DNA of 64,000 nt from Modestobacter marinus (GCF_011758655.1 NZ_JAAMPA010000001.1:496001-560000), one strand, 5' to 3'. Shown: positions 33,161-42,881, numbered from the stretch's first letter. Numbers and translations: made by a program. Notes: generated by a model not told the origin, from the letters alone.

Positions 33161-34846
33161 GTGAGCGACGGCCCCCTGATCGTCCAGTCCGACAAGACGC
33201 TGCTGCTCGAGGTCGACCACCCGTCGTCCAAGGAGTGCCGGGCGGCGATCGCCCCGTTCGCCGAGCTGGAGCGCTCCCCCGAGCACGTGCACACCTACCG
33301 GGTCACCCCGCTGGCCCTGTGGAACGCCCGCGCCGCCGGCCACGACGCCGAGCAGGTCGTCGACGCCCTGGTCCGCTACTCCCGCTACCCCGTGCCGCAC
33401 GCCCTGCTGGTCGACATCGCCGACACGATGGACCGCTACGGCCGGCTCACCCTGGCCAACAACCCGGTGCACGGGCTGACCCTGACCAGCACCGACAAGG
33501 CGGTGCTGGAGGAGGTCGTCCGCAGCAAGCGGGTGGCGCCGATGCTGGGCGCCCGGATCGACGCCGACTCGGTCGTCGTCCACCCCTCCGAGCGCGGCCG
33601 GCTCAAGCAGGCGCTGCTGAAGATCGGCTGGCCGGCCGAGGACCTCGCCGGCTACGTCGACGGGCAGGCCCACCCGATCGCCCTCGACCAGGCCGACTGG
33701 CACCTGCGCGACTACCAGCAGCAGGCCGTCGACGGCTTCTGGGCCGGCGGCTCCGGCGTCGTCGTCCTGCCGTGTGGCGCCGGGAAGACGCTGGTCGGTG
33801 CCGCGGCGATGGCCGAGGCCAAGGCGACCACGCTGATCCTGGTCACCAACACCGTCTCCGGGCGGCAGTGGAAGCGCGAGCTCATCGCCCGCACCACGCT
33901 GACCGAGGAGGAGATCGGCGAGTACTCCGGCGAGCGCAAGGAGATCCGGCCGGTCACCATCGCCACCTACCAGGTGATCACCACCCGCCGGAAGGGCGAG
34001 TACCGGCACCTGGACCTCTTCGACGCCCAGGACTGGGGCCTGATCGTCTACGACGAGGTGCACCTGCTCCCGGCGCCGATCTTCCGGCTCACCGCCGACC
34101 TCCAGTCCCGCCGCCGGCTCGGGCTGACCGCGACGCTGGTGCGCGAGGACGGGCGCGAGGACGACGTCTTCTCCCTCATCGGGCCCAAGCGCTACGACGC
34201 TCCCTGGCGGGACATCGAGGCGCAGGGGCACATCGCGCCGGCCGAGTGCGTCGAGGTCCGGGTCAGCCTGGACGACGAGGAGCGGATGACCTACGCCGTC
34301 GCCGAGCCCGAGGAGCGCTACCGGATCGCGGCGACCGCCCAGTCGAAGCTGCCGGTGATCCGCCGGGTGCTGGAGCGGCACCCCGAGGAGCAGAAGCTGG
34401 TCATCGGGGCCTACCTCGACCAGCTCGACGAGCTCGGTGCCGCCCTCGACGCCCCGGTCATCCAGGGGTCGACGACCAACAAGGAGCGGGAGCGGCTGTT
34501 CCAGGCCTTCCGCACCGGCGAGATCAAGACCCTCGTCGTCTCCAAGGTCGCCAACTTCTCCATCGACCTGCCCGAGGCCGCCGTCGCGGTGCAGGTGTCG
34601 GGCACGTTCGGCTCCCGGCAGGAGGAGGCCCAGCGGCTCGGCCGGGTGCTGCGCCCCAAGGCCGACGGCCGCCAGGCGCACTTCTACACCGTGGTCAGCC
34701 GCGACACCCTGGACAGCGAGTACGCCGCCCACCGGCAGCGCTTCCTCGCCGAGCAGGGCTACGCGTACACGATCGTGGACGCCGCCGACCTGGCCGGCCC
34801 CGGCGAGGTCAACGGCCCCGACTGGGTCGACGAGCCCGCCGACTGA
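33161..34846 (+). CDS. Bacterial XPB/ERCC3-type DNA repair helicase
   Basis: A 561-residue SF2 helicase. An N-terminal damage-recognition-like region (~1-170) precedes Walker A (LPCGAGKTLVG, near residue 207) and the DEVH box (YDEVHLLPAP, near 300). TATLVREDGREDDVF, typical of XPB, follows near 325, then motifs V-VI in the RecA2 half (AQRLGRVLRPKADGRQ, near 510). It unwinds DNA 3'-5' using ATP. The GTG at 33161 has CGGAGG ten nt upstream. A perfect 17-bp hairpin follows the stop. Confidence 0.93.
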   Translation: MSDGPLIVQSDKTLLLEVDHPSSKECRAAIAPFAELERSPEHVHTYRVTPLALWNARAAGHDAEQVVDALVRYSRYPVPHALLVDIADTMDRYGRLTLANNPVHGLTLTSTDKAVLEEVVRSKRVAPMLGARIDADSVVVHPSERGRLKQALLKIGWPAEDLAGYVDGQAHPIALDQADWHLRDYQQQAVDGFWAGGSGVVVLPCGAGKTLVGAAAMAEAKATTLILVTNTVSGRQWKRELIARTTLTEEEIGEYSGERKEIRPVTIATYQVITTRRKGEYRHLDLFDAQDWGLIVYDEVHLLPAPIFRLTADLQSRRRLGLTATLVREDGREDDVFSLIGPKRYDAPWRDIEAQGHIAPAECVEVRVSLDDEERMTYAVAEPEERYRIAATAQSKLPVIRRVLERHPEEQKLVIGAYLDQLDELGAALDAPVIQGSTTNKERERLFQAFRTGEIKTLVVSKVANFSIDLPEAAVAVQVSGTFGSRQEEAQRLGRVLRPKADGRQAHFYTVVSRDTLDSEYAAHRQRFLAEQGYAYTIVDAADLAGPGEVNGPDWVDEPAD

Positions 34847-34860
34847 CGACCGGCCACATC

Positions 34861-34903
34861 GAGGAACGCCCCGTTGCTGGAACTCGGCAACGGGGCGTTC
34901 CTC
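34861..34903. terminator. Bidirectional terminator hairpin
   Basis: A perfect 17-bp stem (GAGGAACGCCCCGTTGC and its complement) with a 9-nt loop lies between the stop codons of the convergent XPB and aminotransferase genes. Confidence 0.8.
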
Positions 34904-34931
34904 GTCCCACCCCTGGTTCGGAGCGGGGCCG

Positions 34932-36155
34932 TCAGCAGCCGCGCAGGACGCCGCCCAGCCGGGCCATGCCCTCGGCGATCCGCTCGGGCCGGTGCGTGGT
35001 GAACGACAGCCGGAGCGTGGCCCGGTCGGGGGTGCCGGCGTAGAAGGCGGCGCCCGGCACGAAGGCGACGTCGGCGGCGAGCGCCCGCGGCAGCAGCTCG
35101 GCGGTGTCCAGGCCGTGGGGCAGCCGGACCCAGACGAACATCCCGCCGTCGGGCTCGGTCCAGGTGCTGCCGGCCGGCAGGGCGTCCGGCAGTGCGTCGA
35201 CCATCGCGTCCCGGCGCCGCCGGTAGGCACCCCGCAGCTGCGCCAGGTGGGTCTCGACGTCGGCCGCGGCGAACCACGCGGCCGCGGCCGCCTGGTCGAT
35301 CGTCGAGGTGTGCAGGTCGGCCGCCTGCTTGGCCACGGTCAGCGCCGCCAGCAGCCGGGACGGCGCCCGCAGCCAGCCCAGCCGCAGCCCGGGAGCGGCG
35401 ATCTTGGAGAAGCTGCCCACGTGGACGACGTGGCCGTCGGCCCCCGGCTGGGCGGCGAGCGGCGCGACGTCCTCACCCCGGTAGCGCAGCTCCGCGTAGG
35501 GGTCGTCCTCCACCAGCCAGACCCCGTGCCGCTCGGTGAGCGCGACGACCTCGGCGCGACGCTCGGCGGGCATGGTCCGGCCGGTCGGGTTGGCGAACGT
35601 CGGGACCAGGTAGACCAGCGCCGGCCGCTCCCGCCGGATCGCCTCCTCCAACGCGTCGGGGTCCATGCCGTCCCCGTCGGTGGCCACCGGGACGACCCGG
35701 GCGCCGGCCAGCTGGAAGCACTGCAGCGCGGCCAGGTACGTCGGGTCCTCGACCAGCACGACCGCGCCCGGGTCGACCAGCGCGGTCGCCAGCAGGGTGA
35801 GCGCCTGCTGCGAGCCCGAGGTGACCAGCAGGTCGTCGACGGAGCTGAACATGCCGCGGGCGGTGAGCCGGCCGGCGACCCGGGCCCGCAGGTCGCGGTC
35901 GCCCTCGGTCGGGGCGTACTGCAGGGCCCGGCGGGCGTGCGGGCTCCACAGGACGGTGTCGTAGGCGGCGCGGACGCCGTCCAGGTCGAACAGCTCGGGG
36001 GCGGGCAGCCCGCCGGCGAAGGAGATGACCTGCGGGCGGTCGAGCAGGGCCAGCAGCTCGCGGACCGGGGAACTGGCGACCCCGGTCAGCCGCTGGGCGA
36101 GCGCAGGGACGGGCGGGGCGAGGACGGCAGCAGGCACGAGGGCTCCAGGAGGCAT
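34932..36155 (-). CDS. PLP-dependent aminotransferase (class I, MocR/LysN-like)
   Basis: A 407-residue fold-type I enzyme without the GntR DNA-binding domain. It shows FAGGLPAPELF at the N terminus, the VTSGSQQAL phosphate-site segment, VPTFANPTGRTMP, the VEDDPYAELRY Asp region and the Schiff-base lysine in GSFSKIAAPGLRLGW (near residue 250). This matches 2-aminoadipate or aromatic/branched-chain transaminases. An in-frame GTG at 36137 with GGAG six nt before it may be the true start; the ATG at 36155 lacks a site. Confidence 0.9.
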   Translation of the reverse strand: MPPGALVPAAVLAPPVPALAQRLTGVASSPVRELLALLDRPQVISFAGGLPAPELFDLDGVRAAYDTVLWSPHARRALQYAPTEGDRDLRARVAGRLTARGMFSSVDDLLVTSGSQQALTLLATALVDPGAVVLVEDPTYLAALQCFQLAGARVVPVATDGDGMDPDALEEAIRRERPALVYLVPTFANPTGRTMPAERRAEVVALTERHGVWLVEDDPYAELRYRGEDVAPLAAQPGADGHVVHVGSFSKIAAPGLRLGWLRAPSRLLAALTVAKQAADLHTSTIDQAAAAAWFAAADVETHLAQLRGAYRRRRDAMVDALPDALPAGSTWTEPDGGMFVWVRLPHGLDTAELLPRALAADVAFVPGAAFYAGTPDRATLRLSFTTHRPERIAEGMARLGGVLRGC

Positions 36156-36259
36156 GGCGCCGGGCAGGGCGCAGCGGGGGTAAGGCGGCGCTGGGGGGCG
36201 GGGGGTGTCCCGCCCGGGTCCGCGCCGGAGGGCCTCCTGGTCAAGGGGCCACCCCCACC

Positions 36260-36826
36260 TTACGACGCGGCGGGCACCTCCGTCAGCGTCAGGGACATGA
36301 GCAGCTCGTCACGCCGGTCCTCGGGCGTGACCTGCAGGGCGCCGGGCCAGCGGCCGACCACCTTCCAGCCGAACCGGGCGTAGAACGCGTCGTAGCCGGT
36401 GCCGCCCCGCACCTCCAGCCGCAGCCGGTCCAGGCCGAGGTCCTCCCGGGCGGCGCGGGCCACCTCGGTCATCAGCACCCGGCCGGCGCCGCTGCCCCGC
36501 GCGGACAGCGCCGTCATCACCCGGGTCACCCGCCCCCAGTGCCCGAGCACCGGGCCGGCGTTGCTGGTCAGCAGCAGCCACCCGGCCAGCCGGCCGTCCT
36601 GCCGGACGACCAGCAGCCGGCCCAGCCCGGTGCCCAGGGTCGCGACCGTGTCCTCCACGGCCGGGCGGACGACGTCGTCGGTGACCGGCAGCTGCTGCGC
36701 GAACCCGACCGCTCCCCCGGCGTTGGCGACGTCCCGCCAGCACGTCGTCAGCTCGGCCCGCAGCTCCTCCGACACCGCCTGCGGGCAGGTCAGCCAGGAC
36801 AGGGACAGGTCGGTCCGGTCGGTCAC
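36260..36826 (-). CDS. GNAT-family N-acetyltransferase
   Basis: A 188-residue protein with the acetyl-CoA-binding signature ALSARGSGAGRVLMTEVARA near residues 105-125 and the late YDAFYARFGWKVVGR strand. The substrate is unknown. GTG start at 36826; divergent from the helicase gene across a 216-bp gap. Confidence 0.85.
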   Translation of the reverse strand: MTDRTDLSLSWLTCPQAVSEELRAELTTCWRDVANAGGAVGFAQQLPVTDDVVRPAVEDTVATLGTGLGRLLVVRQDGRLAGWLLLTSNAGPVLGHWGRVTRVMTALSARGSGAGRVLMTEVARAAREDLGLDRLRLEVRGGTGYDAFYARFGWKVVGRWPGALQVTPEDRRDELLMSLTLTEVPAAS

Positions 36827-37042
36827 CGGCGGAGTCTCCCAGCGGCCTCGGGGACCCCTGGGGACGGCGGGGCCGGCGGGGCGTGACGAGCCGGTCCGAC
36901 CCGAGCATGACGAGCGCCACAGTCAGCCCGGCCGGACGGTGAACGCGCAGCTCAGCGGCCCGATGAACGGTCCCCATACGCGCTGCGGGCCGGGGCGCGC
37001 CGCAGGCCCCCGGTTGGGCGTGTTGCTCCCCCGCCGACCAGA

Positions 37043-38830
37043 ATGGGCCCCGACATGGCGACTGCGACACAGGCGGCGGCCCGGGCCCCGCAGACGAACA
37101 GCCGACCGCTCCGGGCCTGGCAGCAGGCGGCCCTCGGCAAGTACGAGGAGGAGTCCCCCAAGGACTTCCTGGTCACCGCGACCCCGGGCGCCGGGAAGAC
37201 CACCTTCGCCCTCACCCTCGCCGCCCGGCTGCTCGCCAAGCGCGAGGTCGCGCGGGTCATCGTGGTCTGCCCGACCGACCACCTGCGCATGCAGTGGGCC
37301 GACGCCGCCGACGCGATGGGCATCGCGCTCGACCCGAACCTGACCAACGCCGTCGGCCCGGTGCGCGCCGGCACGCAGGGCTACGTGACCACCTACGCCC
37401 AGGTGGCCGGCAAGCCGATGCTGCACGCCGCCCGGGCGACCACGGTCAAGACGCTGGTGATCCTGGACGAGGTGCACCACGCCGGCGACGGCCTCTCCTG
37501 GGGCGAGGCGGTCGAGGAGGCCTACGGCCGCGCCGCCCGCCGGCTGTGCCTGACCGGGACGCCGTTCCGCACCAAGGCCGACGAGCGCATCCCGTTCGTG
37601 AAGTACGTAGAGGACGGCTTCGAGGGCCAGGGCGGCCTGATGTCGACCGCCGACTTCACCTACGGCTACAAGGAGGCGCTGGCCGACAGCGTCGTCCGGC
37701 CCGTGGTGTTCGCCGCCTACACCGGCACGTCCCGCTGGCGGAACTCCGCCGGCGAGGTGGTCGCCGCGTCACTGTCTGAGGCCGGCACCCGGTCGGTGGA
37801 GATGCAGGCCTGGCGCACCGCGCTGGACCCCAAGGGCCAGTGGGTGCCGCACGTCATCGCCGCGATGGACGACCGGATCACCCACCTCCGGGAGGAGGGC
37901 GGCATGCCCGACGCCGCCGGGCTGGTGCTGGCCAGCGACCAGGACGACGCCCGCGAGTACGCCAAGATCGTGCGCCGGGTGACCGGCAAGGCCCCGGAGC
38001 TGATCCTCTCCGACGACCCCAAGGCGTCGAAGAAGATCGAGAAGTTCAACAAGGGCGGCGCCCGGATCGCGGTCTGCGTCCGGATGGTCTCCGAGGGCGT
38101 CGACGTCCCGCGCGCCGCCGTCCTGGCCTGGATGACCTCCTACCGGACCCCGCTGTTCTTCGCCCAGGCCGTCGGCCGCGTCGTCCGCGCCCGGACGCCG
38201 CACGAGTCGGCGACGGTCTTCCTCCCCGCCGTGCGCCCGCTGCTCTCGCTGGCCGCCTCCATGGAGGAACAGCGCAACCACGTCATGCCGCCGCCGAAGA
38301 CCCAGCCCGACGAGGAGCTGGAGGCGCTCGACCTGCCGCCGCGGGAGCCGCGCGAGGGTGAGATGCAGAAGTGGGAGGCGTTGGAGGCCGACGCCCGGTT
38401 CGCCCACGTGCTGCACAGCGGGACGGCGCACACCGGCGAGGGTTCCCCCGCCGTCGTGCCGCTGGAGGCCGACGCGGAGGACTTCCTGGGCATCCCCGGG
38501 CTGCTCACCCCGGCGCAGACCGCCGAGCTGCTGGCCAAGCGGGACGACGAGCTGCGGCTCCGGATCGCCGCCTCGCACGCCCGGGGGGACGACGACTTCA
38601 TGGTCGTCGAGGACCACCCCGAGGAGGACGAGGTCGGCCGCTCCTGGCGGGACGCGGCCGAGCTGCGCCGAGAGATCAACCGGCTGGTCAACCGGATCGC
38701 GGCGAAGACGTCGCAGCCGCAGGCCGTGGTGCACACCCAGCTGCGCCAGTCGGTGCCCGGGCCGCCGTCGGCGTCGGCGTCGGTCGACGTGCTCCGCGCC
38801 CGCCGCGAGCGCCTCCGCACCATGCTCTGA
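37043..38830 (+). CDS. DEAD/DEAH-type SF2 helicase
   Basis: A 595-residue helicase. Walker A is TPGAGKTTF (near residue 48), motif II is LDEVHHAG (near 140), motif III TGTPFRTK (near 175), and the C-terminal RecA half has EGVDVPRA and QAVGRVVRAR. A ~200-residue C-terminal extension is highly charged and unlike XPB. This family occurs widely in actinobacteria as 'DEAD/DEAH box helicase'; DNA versus RNA substrate is not known. ATGs at 37043 and 37055 are both possible and neither has a clear ribosome site. Confidence 0.9.
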   Translation: MGPDMATATQAAARAPQTNSRPLRAWQQAALGKYEEESPKDFLVTATPGAGKTTFALTLAARLLAKREVARVIVVCPTDHLRMQWADAADAMGIALDPNLTNAVGPVRAGTQGYVTTYAQVAGKPMLHAARATTVKTLVILDEVHHAGDGLSWGEAVEEAYGRAARRLCLTGTPFRTKADERIPFVKYVEDGFEGQGGLMSTADFTYGYKEALADSVVRPVVFAAYTGTSRWRNSAGEVVAASLSEAGTRSVEMQAWRTALDPKGQWVPHVIAAMDDRITHLREEGGMPDAAGLVLASDQDDAREYAKIVRRVTGKAPELILSDDPKASKKIEKFNKGGARIAVCVRMVSEGVDVPRAAVLAWMTSYRTPLFFAQAVGRVVRARTPHESATVFLPAVRPLLSLAASMEEQRNHVMPPPKTQPDEELEALDLPPREPREGEMQKWEALEADARFAHVLHSGTAHTGEGSPAVVPLEADAEDFLGIPGLLTPAQTAELLAKRDDELRLRIAASHARGDDDFMVVEDHPEEDEVGRSWRDAAELRREINRLVNRIAAKTSQPQAVVHTQLRQSVPGPPSASASVDVLRARRERLRTML

Positions 38831-39342
38831 GCCGCCGACTCCCCTGAGCGGCCCACTGCGCTGAGCGCACCGCCCCGCCCCGCGGGCACCTCGCGCTCCG
38901 CGGACGCCTCCCCGCTCTGCGGGCGCTCCTCCGCAGGAGCGGCGTCCGACCGCACTGCCTGCGCTCATCGAGTGACAGCTGAGCGGGGATCCCGGGAGCA
39001 GGTGAGCCCGTTCCGCTGACACTCGACGGAGATCGGTGGAGGTGCGGGCGCCGTCGCGGGCGCCTCCCGCTCTGCGGGCGCTCCTCCGCAGGAGCGGCGC
39101 CTGGCCGCACCGCCTGCTCTCATCGAGTGACAGCTGAGCGGGGCCACCGAGGGCCGGAGAGCCCGTTCCGCTGCCACTCGACGCGGATCGGCGGAGGTGG
39201 GCGGCGGCGTGGGCACGCGCGCGGGCACGGGCGCCTTCGCGGGCGGGTCGGGCAGCGCCCCCGGACCCTGAGTGGGAGGACCAGGGGCGGATCCGGGGGT
39301 TCCCCGATGCCGCTGGGAGGCCGCCGGGCGCACGCTCGTGTC
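38831..39342. repeat. 512-bp gene-free region with a 155-bp direct repeat
   Basis: Two units start at 38911 and 39066 with CCCGCTCTGCGGGCGCTCCT. Each contains the hairpin CGCTCCT-ccgc-AGGAGCG, then CATCGAGTGACAGCTGAGCG and later CCCGTTCCGCTG(A/C)CACTCGACG. The last two pieces pair imperfectly as a second stem. Units diverge in between, so this is not a recent perfect duplication. The open frames seen here follow the repeat and lack coding signs. The DNA after the second unit (39221-39342) is plain GC-rich leader of the PspC gene. Confidence 0.7.
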
Positions 39343-39795
39343 ATGACCGAGACAGCCCCGAACCACAGCGTCCAGAGCGAGACTCCACGCACCGAGATCC
39401 CACGCAGCGAGACCCCGTACACCGAGACCGGGGCCGGGCAGACCGGGGCCGGGCAGACCGGGGCCGGGCAGACCGACACCCCGCGCAGTGAGACCACGTA
39501 CACAGAGGCCGTCCGGCCGCCGTTGCAGCGCAGCCGCACCGACCTGTACCTCGGTGGCGTCTGCGCGGGGCTGGCGCGGCACACCGGGATCGACGCGCTG
39601 CTGTGGCGGGTCGGGTTCGCCGCGCTCGTGCTGGCCGGCGGCTCGGGGGTGGCGCTCTACCTGGTGCTCTGGCTGCTCGTGCCGGCCGCGCCCGCCGGCC
39701 CCACCGATCGCACGAACGTGCTCGACGAGTGGGTCGAGCGGCTCCGCGCCCGCTTCACCCGCCGTCCGACGTCCTCGGCGGCCGTCCCCCGCTGA
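39343..39795 (+). CDS. PspC-domain membrane protein with repetitive N terminus
   Basis: A 150-residue protein. Residues ~1-60 are a Thr/Glu-rich region containing three perfect GAGQT repeats (15-bp DNA repeats). The PspC domain follows (~65-118: LYLGGVCAGLARHTGIDALL then a helix, LVLWLLVPA). A basic cytoplasmic tail ends the protein. PspC proteins act in envelope-stress sensing. The ATG at 39343 is chosen because the upstream frame enters the non-coding repeat. Confidence 0.82.
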   Translation: MTETAPNHSVQSETPRTEIPRSETPYTETGAGQTGAGQTGAGQTDTPRSETTYTEAVRPPLQRSRTDLYLGGVCAGLARHTGIDALLWRVGFAALVLAGGSGVALYLVLWLLVPAAPAGPTDRTNVLDEWVERLRARFTRRPTSSAAVPR

Positions 39796-39893
39796 GGGGC
39801 GCTCGGACCAGCTGAACGCGCCGCGGAGGGGGCGACCGCCTCCGCGCAGCCGGTGGCCCAGCTCGGCGAGGACGTCGCTGAGGAGCGCTCGTG

Positions 39894-42881
39894 TCAGCCG
39901 AGCAGGCCGCGGGCGGCGGCGAGGGCGACCGCCTCCGTGCGACCGGAGGCACCGAGCTTGGCCAGGATGTTGCTGACGTGCACGCTGGCGGTCTTCTCGC
40001 TGATGAACAGCTCGGCGCCGATCTGCCGGTTGGTGCGGCCCTGCGCGACCAGCGATAGCACCTCCGTCTCGCGCGGGGTGAAGACGGTGGTCGCCACGGT
40101 CCGCACGCCGGGGAGCTCCAGCCGTCCCCGGCGGGCCAGCGCCTCGATCGCGGTCCGCAACGGCACCGCCCCGAGCTGGCCGGCCACGTCGTGCGCGGCT
40201 GCCGACTCGGCGGCCGCGCCAGGGCGGTCGTCGACGGCCAGCATCGCCTCGGCCAGCCGGAACCGGGAGCGGGCCTCCTCGTACACGTGCCCGTAGCCGA
40301 ACTCCTCGACCGCCTGGCGCCAGAGCTCGACCGCAGCCTCACCGCGCACCCGGGCCAGCTCGGCCGACAGCCGGGTCTCCCAGGCGCGCGCCTCGATGCC
40401 GGTCGGGTACTGGACCTCGGCCGCCGACCGGCCGATCTCGGCCAGCTCCGCGGCCTCCGCCACCCAGCGGGCCTCCGCCTCGCCGTCCCCGGCGCGGCGG
40501 GCGGTGGTGGCGGCGTCGGCGTACGCCCCCAGCGCGGTGGCCACCAGCCGCACCGAGGCCAGCCGCTCGTCTCCCCACAGCTCCCGCAGCCGGCCGTCGG
40601 CCCAGCGGGCCCGCTCCCCCGCCGTCGCGGCGTCCCCGGCCTGGCCGGCCAGCTCGATCTCCGCCGCGACCGTGGCCAGCATCAGCAGCACGTGGTTGTC
40701 CCAGCGAGCGGCCGGCCCCCGCGCCCAGTCGAGCACCTCCCCGGCACGCGGGTCACCCCGCCCGACGAGCACCAGCAGGCCGTCGGCGCGCACGTGCGCG
40801 GCCATGTCGGGCACCCGGGCCAGCGCGTCGGCGGCGGCCAGGCTGCCGTCCCAGTCGCCGAGGACGTACCGGCACAGCACCTCCAGGTGCCGCAGCTCGG
40901 CGCCGTAGAACGACCACTCGACGCCCAGCGCCCGGGCCCGGGCGAGCCCGGCCGTGGCGAGTTCCAGTGCCTCGGCCACCTCGCCGGCGTCGTGCGCGGT
41001 GACCGCCTGGCTGAACCACACCCGCATCTCGACGTCGGCGTCGCCGGACCGCTGCGCCCGCGCCCGGGCCTCCGCGAAGCGCACCCGGACCGCGGCCCGG
41101 TCGCCGGTGCCCGACCCGCGGGCCAGCGAGACGGCGGTGTCGGCCCACGCACTGTCCAGCCCCAGGGCGTCGGCCGCGGCCAGCGCCTCCTCGGCCGCTG
41201 CGTCCGCCTCGGCGACCAGCCCCAGGCTGTAGCTGGTGCGGGCGTGGGTCGCCGCGGCCCAGGTGCGCACCACCGAGGGCGGCTGGGCCGGGACCAGCCG
41301 CATCGCGGCGCTGCTCTCCCGGTGGGCCTCGGCCGCCTCCTCGATCCGGCCCAGCACCTGCGCCGCCGTGTAGTGCACCCGCGCCCGCGCCTGGGGATCG
41401 CCGTCGGCGCCCAGCAGCTCCTGGGCCGAGCGGAGCAGGGCCACGGCCCGGTGCAGGTCGCCGACCGCCCGGGCGGCCGCAGCGGTGTCCAGCAGCACCG
41501 CCCACGAGGGCCGGCCGGCGCGATCGGCCGCGTCGGGCACCGCCGCCCACAGCGCGAGCACCGCCTCCAGGTGCTGCAGCTGCTCGGCCGGTGCGCCCAC
41601 CCGGCGGGCGGCGTCCGCGGCCTCCAGCGACGCGCTCAGCGCACCCGGCAGGTCGTTGCTCTCGCGCAGGTGGTGGGCCCGTTCGGCGGCCGTGCCCGCC
41701 TCCGGCCAGGCGGCCAGGTGCGCGGCGACGGCGGCGTGCAGCCGCACCCGCTCCCCGGGCAGCAGGTCGGCCAGCACCGCCTCCCGCAGCAGCGCGTGCC
41801 GGAACCGGTAGCGGCCGTCGTCGGAGACCACCAGCAGGTGGTGGTGCACGGCCTCGGCCAGCGCCTGCTCCGTCTCCTCCGGGCTCTTCGAGGAGACGGC
41901 GGCCACCAGCTCGTGCCGCACCTGGCGACCGGCGACGGCGGCCACCCGCAGCACCTGCTGAGCGGCCAGCCCCACCTGCTCGACCCGGGCCAGCAGGACG
42001 TCGGACAGCCCACCGGGGAGCACCTCACCCGCCCGCCCGGCGGCGACCAGCTCCTCGGCGTAGAAGGCGTTGCCCTCGGCCCGGGCGACGACGTCCTCGA
42101 CGGACGCCCCACCGGCGTCGGCGTCCAGCCGGCGGACCAGCTCCGCCACCTCCGCGTCGGGCAACGGGTCCAGCTGCAGCCGCTCGACACCGGGCAGCCG
42201 GACCAGCTCGGCCAGCAGCGGACGCAGCGGGTGGCGACGGTGCAGGTCGTCGGCGCGGTAGGTGGCGACGACCGTGACCGGTTCGTCGACCTGCCGGTCG
42301 ACCAGCCGGGCGAGCAGATAGCGCAGCAGGTCCCGGCTGGAGCGGTCGGCCCAGTGCAGGTCCTCGAGCACGACGAGCAGCGGCTGGCCGGCAGCCAGGT
42401 CGCCGAGCAGGGCGGCGACCGACTCGAACAGCTGGAGGCGCCCGTCGTCGTCCGGTGGGCGCAGGGCCGACCCGGGCAGCGACCGCCCCAGGTCGGCGGC
42501 CGCGCTGTCGGGCACCGCGGCGCCGGGCCGACCGGTGAGCGGGCCGACCAGCACGGGGTGGCGGGCCAGCACCGGCGTCAGCTCCGGGTCGGCGACCACC
42601 GGCCGCAGCAGGTCGACGAAGGGCAGGTACGGCAGCCCGACGTCGCCAAGGTCGACGCAGTGCCCGGTGAGCACCCGCACCCCGCGCGCGGTGGCCCGGC
42701 GGCTCAGCTCGTCGAGCAGCCGGGTCTTGCCGACCCCGGCGTCACCGGCGACCAGGACGGCGGACGGGCGCCCCTCGACCGCCTGGTCGACGTGCGCCAT
42801 CAGCCGGGCCAGTTCCGCGGCCCGGCCGATGAGCGGAGGGCTCTCCCAGCGCGGCACGGCGCCGATGGTGGCAGAGACCAC
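39894..42881 (-). CDS. Large ATP-binding LuxR-family (LAL) transcriptional regulator
   Basis: About 995 residues. The N-terminal STAND/AAA module has PPLIGRAAELARL, Walker A GDAGVGKTRLL (near residue 43) and Walker B LLVVLEDLHWADRSS. A long helical, TPR-like middle (~400-900) and a C-terminal LuxR helix-turn-helix (FTPRETEVLSLVAQGRTNRQ, near 930) follow. LAL regulators switch on target promoters after binding an inducer and ATP; MalT is the model. GTG at 42881 or 42857 could be the start; neither has a strong ribosome site. The 43-codon gene just upstream is probably co-transcribed. Confidence 0.88.
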   Translation of the reverse strand: MVSATIGAVPRWESPPLIGRAAELARLMAHVDQAVEGRPSAVLVAGDAGVGKTRLLDELSRRATARGVRVLTGHCVDLGDVGLPYLPFVDLLRPVVADPELTPVLARHPVLVGPLTGRPGAAVPDSAAADLGRSLPGSALRPPDDDGRLQLFESVAALLGDLAAGQPLLVVLEDLHWADRSSRDLLRYLLARLVDRQVDEPVTVVATYRADDLHRRHPLRPLLAELVRLPGVERLQLDPLPDAEVAELVRRLDADAGGASVEDVVARAEGNAFYAEELVAAGRAGEVLPGGLSDVLLARVEQVGLAAQQVLRVAAVAGRQVRHELVAAVSSKSPEETEQALAEAVHHHLLVVSDDGRYRFRHALLREAVLADLLPGERVRLHAAVAAHLAAWPEAGTAAERAHHLRESNDLPGALSASLEAADAARRVGAPAEQLQHLEAVLALWAAVPDAADRAGRPSWAVLLDTAAAARAVGDLHRAVALLRSAQELLGADGDPQARARVHYTAAQVLGRIEEAAEAHRESSAAMRLVPAQPPSVVRTWAAATHARTSYSLGLVAEADAAAEEALAAADALGLDSAWADTAVSLARGSGTGDRAAVRVRFAEARARAQRSGDADVEMRVWFSQAVTAHDAGEVAEALELATAGLARARALGVEWSFYGAELRHLEVLCRYVLGDWDGSLAAADALARVPDMAAHVRADGLLVLVGRGDPRAGEVLDWARGPAARWDNHVLLMLATVAAEIELAGQAGDAATAGERARWADGRLRELWGDERLASVRLVATALGAYADAATTARRAGDGEAEARWVAEAAELAEIGRSAAEVQYPTGIEARAWETRLSAELARVRGEAAVELWRQAVEEFGYGHVYEEARSRFRLAEAMLAVDDRPGAAAESAAAHDVAGQLGAVPLRTAIEALARRGRLELPGVRTVATTVFTPRETEVLSLVAQGRTNRQIGAELFISEKTASVHVSNILAKLGASGRTEAVALAAARGLLG

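Noticed and set aside
32389..33300. Possible toxin-immunity island around the Imm-5-like gene
   Set aside because: Neighbours are a VOC protein, a Cfa enzyme and the XPB helicase; no toxin domain or secretion marker is visible.
38911..39220. Possible CRISPR array
   Set aside because: Only two diverged 155-bp units; there are no short identical repeats with unique spacers and no cas genes.
39127..39342. Extension of the PspC gene to an upstream ATG at 39127
   Set aside because: The added segment lies in the tandem-repeat DNA, is Arg/Gly-rich and has no family similarity; the ATG at 39343 gives a normal protein.
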